From assembly GCF_035492835.1 (NCBI RefSeq), contig NZ_DATJIY010000273.1:1-10252 (forward strand): a stretch of 10,252 bases of DNA, in the 5' to 3' direction. The notes beneath the pieces are model-generated. The model had not been told where the DNA came from. It did not search any database and saw only the letters and a program-made list of their open reading frames with translations. The DNA is from Dinghuibacter sp035492835 (GTDB lineage: Bacteria > Bacteroidota > Bacteroidia > Chitinophagales > Chitinophagaceae). This document shows positions 4,851 to 10,252 of the stretch, piece after piece. The stretch's first letter is position 1. Each line of letters begins with the position of its first letter. A program made the position numbers and the translations under genes.

Positions 4851-6302
4851 ATGTCCTTCAACGTTTCCATGTCCCCCAACGTGTCGAGCGAAGCCATCCT
4901 CCAGGCAATGGATGACGTATTTCCGGTGGGCTGGTTCCTCACCGACCGGGATTACCGTTGTACTCGTTTCAGTCACCGTTGCCTGGACATATGGGGACTC
5001 GCGGAAGCCGACGCCCTCGATAAGGGATGGACGCAGGTGATCCATCGGGAAGACCGGGAGTGGCTCGGCAAAACCATTTCCTTCAGGCTTCAGAGACCCG
5101 ACGGTTCCACGGCCTGGGTCGACTTTATTCCAACGGCCGTCGAAGGCGGCTATCTTTGGCTGATGTGGGACAAAACGTCCTGCAAGCAATCCGAGGAAAT
5201 GTTTTTATCCAACATGAGTCATGAAATCCGAACGCCGCTCAACGGTATCATCGGCGTCACGGACCTGCTGCTGGATGAGGCGCTTTCCCCGGCGCAGCGC
5301 GGGCAGGTCGAAGGATTGCGGGTTTCGGGCCGGCAATTGTTATCGCTCGTAAATGACCTATTGGACTATGGCAAGATCATGAACGGGAACGTGCGGTTCG
5401 CGTCCGTCGATTTTTGCCTGAAGGAGGTGCTGGAAGACGTCTTGCACGCGTTCCGGTCCGAAGCGAAGGAAAGGGGGATCACGCTGACGCTCCGGCTGGA
5501 CCCTTCGCTTCCCGACCGGCTGGTGGGCGATCCCACGCGCTTGTCGCAGGTGCTCCATCAGCTCGTCGGCAACGCGGTCAAGTTTACCCCGTCCGGCGCA
5601 GTGACCGTCCAATGTCAAGCCCAAACCCAGGATGCGTCGACGGTGACCATCGACTTCCGGGTACGGGATACCGGGATCGGGATAGCGCCAGCGCTCAGGG
5701 AAGCCATTTTCGAACGGTTCATCCAGGCCAGCGCCGGCACCGCGCGCCATTTCGGAGGCGCGGGGCTTGGGCTGGCTATCGCGCGCCGGTTGCTCCGGCT
5801 ACAGGGCAGCGACATCGGGGTCGACAGCGAGCCGGGTAAAGGATCAACATTTACATTTTCCCTTATGCTACGCAAAAACCTTATAGGAGCGCAGGCCATG
5901 ATGAGCCACGAAAACGGCCGGTTGCGCGGCTACAAAGTCCTGCTCGCCGAAGACAGCGAGATGAACCGTGCCATCGCCACGCGTTTCATGGAGACATGGT
6001 CCCTGGTGGTTATGCCGGTAGAGAACGGCGCCGAAGCCGTGAAGGAGGCGGAGCGCAACCGGTACGACCTCATTATATTGGATTTGCAAATGCCCGTGAT
6101 GGACGGCTACCAGGCGGCGCGACTCTTACGGCTTGCGCATGGGAATATCCCCATCATCGCCCTGACGGCATCCGCCGAGCCCGATGTCCTGGGCTCGATT
6201 CGTGAATCGGGGATGAACGACTACGTGTCCAAGCCCTTTCACCCAAAGGAATTATTCAATAAGCTCGTGGAGTACCTGCCCGCCGGTACGCCCCCGGCGT
6301 AA
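4851..6302 (+). CDS. Soluble hybrid histidine kinase: PAS-HisKA-HATPase-receiver
   Basis: Hybrid sensor kinase of 483 residues. A PAS sensor domain spans about 14-108. HisKA follows with phospho-accepting His124 in SNMSHEIRTPLNG (120-132). The ATPase domain has the N box LVGNAVKF (Asn241), G1 box DTGIG (273-277) and G2 box GGAGLGL (302-308). The terminal receiver (about 361-475) has Glu367/Asp368, phospho-acceptor Asp411 in ILDLQMPVMDG, Thr439 and Lys461. All catalytic residues are present. No transmembrane segment or signal peptide is seen, so it should sense something inside the cell. Because it ends in a receiver, phosphate needs an HPt protein, and one is encoded at 1944-2270. The start at 4851 has an A-rich leader; Met7 is a possible alternative. 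Its 3' end overlaps the convergent AraC-family gene by 47 bases. Its PAS domain closely resembles the single-domain PAS protein at 1635. Confidence 0.95.
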   Translation: MSFNVSMSPNVSSEAILQAMDDVFPVGWFLTDRDYRCTRFSHRCLDIWGLAEADALDKGWTQVIHREDREWLGKTISFRLQRPDGSTAWVDFIPTAVEGGYLWLMWDKTSCKQSEEMFLSNMSHEIRTPLNGIIGVTDLLLDEALSPAQRGQVEGLRVSGRQLLSLVNDLLDYGKIMNGNVRFASVDFCLKEVLEDVLHAFRSEAKERGITLTLRLDPSLPDRLVGDPTRLSQVLHQLVGNAVKFTPSGAVTVQCQAQTQDASTVTIDFRVRDTGIGIAPALREAIFERFIQASAGTARHFGGAGLGLAIARRLLRLQGSDIGVDSEPGKGSTFTFSLMLRKNLIGAQAMMSHENGRLRGYKVLLAEDSEMNRAIATRFMETWSLVVMPVENGAEAVKEAERNRYDLIILDLQMPVMDGYQAARLLRLAHGNIPIIALTASAEPDVLGSIRESGMNDYVSKPFHPKELFNKLVEYLPAGTPPA

Positions 6303-7179
6303 CCCCCTCGGATTTGCGGAACACCCGCACAAAGTAGTTCACATCGGTAAATCCGCAGCGGGCGCTGATGTCCGAAATCGAGCCCGGCGACGTGGCGAGG
6401 AGCTCCTTGGCCAAACGGATGCGCTCCCGGTTGACATAGTCGAGGGGCGTGAGCCCGAACTGCTCCTTGAACCACTTGAAGAACATGTTGCGGCTCAGGT
6501 AGGCCTTACGGCTGAGCGTATCCACGGGAATCCGTTCGGTAAGGTGCTCGTGGATATAGTGCAGCACGAAGTGGAGACGGCTTTGGTTTTCGTGCCGGCC
6601 GGCTTCGCTGGAGATCTGGTAGAGGTGCTGGCTTTGGATCAACCGGATGAGCAGCTCCTTCAGGTTAAGGTCGGCGTAGATATTCTTGGCCTTGTCGCCA
6701 CAGCTGCATACGCGGACCAGCTTATTGATCAGCCCCGACACCTCGGCCTCGTTGTCGAAATGGTATTGGTTGAACCTCAACGACCATTCGGTATCCTCCC
6801 CTTTTTCGCCCCGGTAGTATCCGTCCAGGTAGTGGACGGTGTCCCGGACGTAGGCGGCGTCGACGGTGAGCGCGATACACTGGGTTGGCCGGTTGGCTTC
6901 GGCGTCCGGGAAATCGATGACCATCGTTTCTCCCGCGGGCGCGATCACGCTTTCCCCCGGCAGATAATCGAAGGCCGGGTCGCCGAAGATATGCATCACC
7001 TTCCTGCCCCGGAGCATGCTCGTGACGACGAAATCGTGAAAGGTGAGCGGCACCCGGTAGGCCTGCTGGTAGGACTCGTATATGTTCAGCTCGCAATGAT
7101 CCAGGTTGAACACGCGGCGGTTCTCCACCAGGGTATCGAGGCGGTCCGAAAGCGGGAATGGGTCTGGTCTGGCTGGCAT
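6256..7179 (-). CDS. AraC-family transcriptional regulator
   Basis: DNA-binding regulator of 307 residues. The N-terminal part (about 20-185) resembles the sensing and dimerisation domain of AraC-type proteins (FVVTSMLRGRKVMHIFG; YLPGESVIAPAGETMVIDFP). The C-terminal AraC/XylS domain (about 203-300) has two helix-turn-helix motifs: VDTLSRKAYLSRNMFFKWFKE, and SISDISARCGFTDVNYFVRVFRK followed by the family signature GVTPGAYRR. It is divergent from the aldehyde dehydrogenase with 115 bases between the starts, so control of that gene in response to an alcohol or aldehyde is the natural guess; the ligand is not evident. Its last 47 bases overlap the 3' end of the kinase gene on the other strand, so the protein's C-terminus (GAYRRAGTPRAY) is read from bases that also encode the kinase's end. 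Confidence 0.93.
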   Translation of the reverse strand: MPARPDPFPLSDRLDTLVENRRVFNLDHCELNIYESYQQAYRVPLTFHDFVVTSMLRGRKVMHIFGDPAFDYLPGESVIAPAGETMVIDFPDAEANRPTQCIALTVDAAYVRDTVHYLDGYYRGEKGEDTEWSLRFNQYHFDNEAEVSGLINKLVRVCSCGDKAKNIYADLNLKELLIRLIQSQHLYQISSEAGRHENQSRLHFVLHYIHEHLTERIPVDTLSRKAYLSRNMFFKWFKEQFGLTPLDYVNRERIRLAKELLATSPGSISDISARCGFTDVNYFVRVFRKSEGVTPGAYRRAGTPRAY

Positions 7180-7294
7180 CGTTGACTAAAAGTTACGACG
7201 AAACTCCTCCAGAGGTATGATTGTGCTAAAAAAAAATACGAATTCACAGCAGTCCCGAAACCGGCCGCCCCATCTTCGCAAAAATCAATTTACA
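7180..7294. promoter_or_regulatory. Divergent promoter region between the AraC gene and the aldehyde dehydrogenase gene
   Basis: This 115-base region should hold both promoters. It has a run of nine A (7229-7237) and AATCAATTTACA directly before the dehydrogenase ATG. I found no convincing -33/-7 pair and no clear direct-repeat AraC site. TATGATTG (7216-7223) is one mismatch from TAnnTTTG but lacks a properly spaced TTG. Confidence 0.5.
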
Positions 7295-8827
7295 ATGAGT
7301 ACCTCGACGATTGCTGCACCGGCCGGCCCCGTGGCCGTCCGACCCCGATTTAAGGACCGTTATGACCACTTTATCGGTGGGGAATGGGTCGCCCCCGAAT
7401 CCGGTCAATACTTCGACAATATTTCACCCATCGACGGTAAAGTTTTCACCCAGGCCGCCCGCGGAAACGCCAAGGACATCGACCGCGCGCTCGACGCCGC
7501 GCACAAAGCATTCCCCGGCTGGAGCAAAACCAGTGTAGCTCAAAGGAGTAACATCATGCTGCGGATCGCCCAGCGGATCGAAGACAACCTGGAATACCTG
7601 GCCACCGTCGAGACCATCGACAACGGCAAGGCCATCCGGGAAACCCGGGCGGCCGACCTCCCGCTCACGATCGACCACTTCCGGTATTTCGCGGGTTGTA
7701 TCCGCGCCGACGAAGGCAGCGTCGCCGAGCTGGACGAGACCACGGTCAGCATGAACATCCACGAGCCGATCGGCGTCGTGGGGCAGATCATCCCCTGGAA
7801 CTTCCCGCTCCTCATGGCCACCTGGAAGATGGCCCCGGCGATCGCCGCGGGCTGCTGCGTCGTGATGAAACCCGCGGAACAAACGCCTACCAGCATCATG
7901 TGTCTGATGGAGCTGATCGGGGACCTGTTGCCGCCGGGCGTCGTAAACATCGTCACCGGTTTTGGCCCGGAAGCGGGCAAGCCCCTGGCCTCCTCTCCCC
8001 GCGTCGCCAAGGTGGCTTTCACCGGCGAAACCACGACGGGCCGGCTGATCATGCAATACGCTTCCGAAAACCTGGTGCCCGTCACCATGGAGCTGGGCGG
8101 CAAAAGCCCGAACGTCTTCTTCCCCTCCGTCATGGATGAGGACGACGACTTCCTCGACAAGGCCATCGAGGGCGCCGTGCTGTTCGCCCTCAACCAGGGT
8201 GAGGTGTGTACCTGCCCGAGCCGGATGCTCGTCCACGAAAGCATCTATGACGCCTTTATGGAACGCGTGGTCCGCCGGACGCGCGCGATCAAGGTCGGCA
8301 ATCCATTGGCGGACGACACTATGATGGGCGCCCAGGCCTCCGAAGACCAGTACAATAAGATACTCAGCTATATGGACATCGGCCGCCAGGAAGGCGCCCA
8401 GGCGTTGTGCGGCGGCGGCCCGCTCCACATCAACAGCGGTCTCGAGCACGGTTTCTATATCGAGCCCACCATATTCCGGGGCACCAACCGCATGCGCATC
8501 TTCCAGGAGGAAATCTTCGGACCGGTCACCTCGGTAACGACCTTCAAGACCCAAGCCGAAGCCATCGAGATGGCTAACGACACCCTCTACGGTCTTGGCG
8601 CCGGCGTCTGGACCCGCGACGCGCACGAGCTCTACCAGGTCCCCCGCGCCATACAGGCCGGCCGGGTCTGGGTGAACTGCTATCACCTCTACCCCGCGCA
8701 CGCGCCCTTTGGCGGATACAAGAAATCCGGGTTTGGCCGCGAGACCCACAAGATGATGCTCAACCACTACCGTCAGACGAAGAACATGCTCATCTCTTAT
8801 AACAAATCCAAACTGGGTTTCTTCTAA
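7295..8827 (+). CDS. aldB: NAD(P)-dependent aldehyde dehydrogenase (AldB/ExaC type, probable acetaldehyde dehydrogenase)
   Basis: Cytoplasmic enzyme that oxidises an aldehyde, probably acetaldehyde, to the acid with NAD(P). From ATG 7295 it has 510 residues, close to E. coli AldB at about 512, and resembles AldB along its length from memory (RYDHFIGGEWVAP near the N-terminus; FNQ/LNQGEVCTCPSR; ETHKMML). Catalytic residues are Asn169 in IPWNFP, the general base Glu266 in MELGGKSP, nucleophile Cys305 in NQGEVCTC, and Glu406 in EEIFGP. AFTGETTTGR (241-250) is the cofactor loop. An upstream in-frame ATG (7217) would add 26 residues rich in Asn, Gln and Arg unlike the family. I reject it because the second start has a family-like N-terminus and an A/T-rich leader. 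The DUF779 gene follows after three bases. An AraC-family gene is divergent. Confidence 0.95.
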   Translation: MSTSTIAAPAGPVAVRPRFKDRYDHFIGGEWVAPESGQYFDNISPIDGKVFTQAARGNAKDIDRALDAAHKAFPGWSKTSVAQRSNIMLRIAQRIEDNLEYLATVETIDNGKAIRETRAADLPLTIDHFRYFAGCIRADEGSVAELDETTVSMNIHEPIGVVGQIIPWNFPLLMATWKMAPAIAAGCCVVMKPAEQTPTSIMCLMELIGDLLPPGVVNIVTGFGPEAGKPLASSPRVAKVAFTGETTTGRLIMQYASENLVPVTMELGGKSPNVFFPSVMDEDDDFLDKAIEGAVLFALNQGEVCTCPSRMLVHESIYDAFMERVVRRTRAIKVGNPLADDTMMGAQASEDQYNKILSYMDIGRQEGAQALCGGGPLHINSGLEHGFYIEPTIFRGTNRMRIFQEEIFGPVTSVTTFKTQAEAIEMANDTLYGLGAGVWTRDAHELYQVPRAIQAGRVWVNCYHLYPAHAPFGGYKKSGFGRETHKMMLNHYRQTKNMLISYNKSKLGFF

Positions 8828-8830
8828 CGT

Positions 8831-9205
8831 ATGCTGGCCTATCCCCATATTGCCAGGGTGCTCGCTACGGATGAGGCCCTGGACCTGATCGAAAGGCTGC
8901 GGGAGATGCACGGGCCGCTCATGTTCCACCAGAGCGGGGGCTGTTGCGACGGCTCGCAACCCATGTGTTTTACGCAAGGTGAGTTCAAGACAGGGAGCAG
9001 CGACGTCCTTCTCGGGGAGGTCGATCGCTGCCCCTTCTTTATGAGCGCGGACCAGTTCGGGTACTGGAAACACACCCAGCTGATACTCGACGTCACCCCT
9101 GGACGGGGCAGCAGTTTTTCCTTGGAAATACCGCTGGGTGTACGTTTCCTGATCCGTTCACGGGTTTTTACGGAAGACGAGCTGGCGGCTCTTGCCGGCG
9201 ACTGA
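8831..9205 (+). CDS. DUF779-family protein coupled to the aldehyde dehydrogenase
   Basis: Small soluble protein of 124 residues of the DUF779 family, whose genes commonly sit beside acetaldehyde-type dehydrogenases. Its biochemical role is not established to my knowledge. The family core is FHQSGGCCDGSQPMCF (32-47), with His33 and Cys38, Cys39 and Cys46. A fourth cysteine, Cys67, lies in the DRCPFFM stretch. The clustered Cys/His residues suggest metal binding or redox chemistry, which is an inference. Other family-like parts are YWKHTQLILDVTPGRGSSFSLE and the C-terminal RFLIRSRVFTEDEL. ATG 8831 follows the dehydrogenase stop by three bases, so the two are almost certainly co-transcribed and probably coupled in translation. 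There is no signal peptide or membrane segment. Confidence 0.9.
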   Translation: MLAYPHIARVLATDEALDLIERLREMHGPLMFHQSGGCCDGSQPMCFTQGEFKTGSSDVLLGEVDRCPFFMSADQFGYWKHTQLILDVTPGRGSSFSLEIPLGVRFLIRSRVFTEDELAALAGD

Positions 9206-9255
9206 CGGGCTTTTTCCCCTTGGCCGGTATCCCAGGTCGCGGTATCTTGGCTGCC

Positions 9256-9963
9256 ATGGCAAAACCAAACCGCCCTTCGGGTCCCGCGCCCGTCCAGGTC
9301 CCAGGCGCCCCGAGCGTCGCCGACGCCCCCATGGTCGTCTCCTTCATGGCCATCCGTAGAGGCGTCGGCCTGCTCGGCCTCCTTATGCCCATCCTGCTGG
9401 TGGCAGGTCTCGCGTTCATTTTTGGCGAAGGACGGTTGGAACCCAGCCTCAGCCATTATTTCTACACGCGCATCGGTGGCGTTTTCGTCGGTACGCTTTG
9501 CGTGGTGGCCTTCTTCCTGTATTGCTACCGTGGCTACAACCGGGCCGACCGCGTCACCTCCCGGCTGGCGGCGGTCTTCGCTTTGACGATCGCGTTCTTC
9601 CCCGCCGACCCCGCCCCGCTCTACAGCGTGGTGACCTACCAATGCGCCTACTGGGTCTGTGTCGTCCACTTCACGGCCGCGACGCTGATGTTCCTGACCT
9701 TCGCCTATATCTCCCTGTTCCTCTTTACCAAAACCGACGCCCCGTCCGCGATGACCCGCCGCAAACGCCACCGGAATATCGTCTACCGCGTATGCGGCGT
9801 CGTGATGCTCATCGCGCTGGTGGGCATCGTGCTGACCGGTCTCGTCCCCGCCGTCGCCGTGCCGCTATCGCCCTACCACCCCATTTTCTTCCTCGAAGGC
9901 ATCGCCCTCTGGGCCTTCGGGCTCTCCTGGCTCGTCAAGGGACAGGGGATGCTCAAGGATTAG
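9256..9963 (+). CDS. Six-helix integral membrane protein of unknown function
   Basis: Predicted inner-membrane protein of 235 residues that I cannot assign to a named family with confidence. After a Pro/Ala-rich cytoplasmic N-terminus (1-35) there are about six hydrophobic segments: 36-56, 72-92, 102-117, 130-157, 176-198 and 208-227. Between helices 4 and 5 lies a basic loop (TRRKRHRN, 167-174), which should face the cytoplasm. Short motifs that may be conserved are SHYFYTRIGGVFVG and FLYCYRGYNRADR. It has no enzyme signature. I chose ATG 9256; a TTG at 9220 would extend the frame, and ATG 9331 (MVVSFMAIRR) would start nearer the first helix. It follows the DUF779 gene by 50 bases on the same strand and may or may not belong to that operon. 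Its end overlaps the convergent gene by 11 bases. Confidence 0.8.
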   Translation: MAKPNRPSGPAPVQVPGAPSVADAPMVVSFMAIRRGVGLLGLLMPILLVAGLAFIFGEGRLEPSLSHYFYTRIGGVFVGTLCVVAFFLYCYRGYNRADRVTSRLAAVFALTIAFFPADPAPLYSVVTYQCAYWVCVVHFTAATLMFLTFAYISLFLFTKTDAPSAMTRRKRHRNIVYRVCGVVMLIALVGIVLTGLVPAVAVPLSPYHPIFFLEGIALWAFGLSWLVKGQGMLKD

Positions 9964-10252
9964 ACAGTTTATCCATCCGGGCCTTCAGCTCCGCAATGAC
10001 CGAATCCTGCGCCCGCGCATGCCGCTGCGCGTCGATGGCATAACGCGTCAGCTCCTCCACCTTCTGCAACAGCAGCTTGTTCATCTCCCCGAGGTCCTGC
10101 CCGCCCTTTTCGACCTCCGCCGCCGACGGAATCCCCGGGAGATGTCTGTGCTGCTGCGCATACGCCGCCACGCTATCCAGCGACGGCAACACATACCCCG
10201 GCGCAAACACGAAGTCCGACCACCCGGTGGTGGTCACCGTCACCTGTTTCGC
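9953..10252 (-). CDS. C-terminal part of a Bacteroidota surface protein with coiled-coil tail (5' end beyond window)
   Basis: The frame is open from the right edge for 99 residues to TGA at 9953, so the N-terminus lies outside. The visible part has the pattern GWSDFVFAPGYVLPSL, then HRHLPGIPSAAEVEKGG, then LGEMNKLLLQKVEELTRY and a heptad-like helix ending KARMDKL. I recognise this as the recurrent C-terminal module of large secreted or tail-fibre-like proteins in Bacteroidota, related in style to S74/endosialidase-chaperone tails that trimerise. An internal ATG at 10243 is not the likely true start because coding character continues through it. The function of the whole protein cannot be told from this end. 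Confidence 0.75.
   Translation of the reverse strand, partial: AKQVTVTTTGWSDFVFAPGYVLPSLDSVAAYAQQHRHLPGIPSAAEVEKGGQDLGEMNKLLLQKVEELTRYAIDAQRHARAQDSVIAELKARMDKLSNP

Noticed and set aside
7217..7294. N-terminal extension of the aldehyde dehydrogenase from ATG 7217
   Set aside because: The 26 added residues are not family-like, the poly-A run would be coding, and the ATG at 7295 has a better leader and gives the normal length.
7424..9073. 549-codon minus-strand frame across the aldehyde dehydrogenase and DUF779 genes
   Set aside because: The plus-strand proteins are unmistakable family members. The antisense frame has low-complexity Asp/Gly/Val/His composition and no motif.
9206..9255. Possible terminator after the DUF779 gene (T-run at 9211-9215)
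   Set aside because: No convincing stem precedes the short T-run, and the GCCGG/CCGGC matches nearby are weak.
8839..9771. 310-codon minus-strand frame opposite the DUF779 and membrane protein genes
   Set aside because: It overlaps two genes with better coding evidence and reads as Gly/Glu/Arg-rich filler without domains.

Overview
The window looks like a chromosomal segment from a GC-rich member of the Bacteroidota, probably a Chitinophagaceae-type soil bacterium. The lineage is an inference. It rests on a FecI-like ECF sigma factor paired with a FecR anti-sigma factor, an HPt protein with the HRIKPS motif, a C-terminal module ending in a conserved SLG/DLGEMNK-type coiled coil typical of Bacteroidota surface proteins, and starts preceded by A/T-rich sequence instead of a clear Shine-Dalgarno. 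No tRNA, rRNA, CRISPR array, transposase or integrase was seen.

Layout. (1) 1-1510, minus strand: an ECF sigma factor followed by a FecR-type anti-sigma factor, which runs off the left edge. (2) 1635-6302: a compact signalling island. It holds a single-domain PAS protein (+), an HPt phosphotransfer protein (-), a sigma54-type response regulator (-), a CAP-domain lipoprotein (-) and a soluble hybrid histidine kinase (+). The response regulator and HPt genes overlap by ATGA, and the kinase is divergent from the CAP gene. (3) 6256-9205: an AraC-family regulator (-) divergent from an AldB/ExaC-type aldehyde dehydrogenase (+), which is followed after 3 bases by a DUF779 gene. (4) 9256-10252: a six-helix membrane protein of unknown function (+), and convergent to it the 3' end of a Bacteroidota surface protein (-).

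How the genes may work together. The kinase has a PAS sensor, HisKA, HATPase and a terminal receiver. The HPt protein is the usual acceptor from such a receiver, and the response regulator has an intact receiver, a GAFTGA AAA+ domain and a Fis-type HTH. Together these make every step of a His-Asp-His-Asp phosphorelay ending in sigma54 activation. Two features stand out. First, a stand-alone PAS protein is close to the kinase's own PAS domain (about 40 of 84 positions identical by hand alignment). Second, an identical 12-base element plus a TCCGCC block lies 60-61 bases before both genes, so the duplication appears to include the promoter. The intergenic spaces also carry structure not explained by coding: four 10-bp tandem repeats and a strong inverted repeat before the response regulator, and a 19-bp perfect palindrome in an AT-rich island before the kinase and CAP genes.
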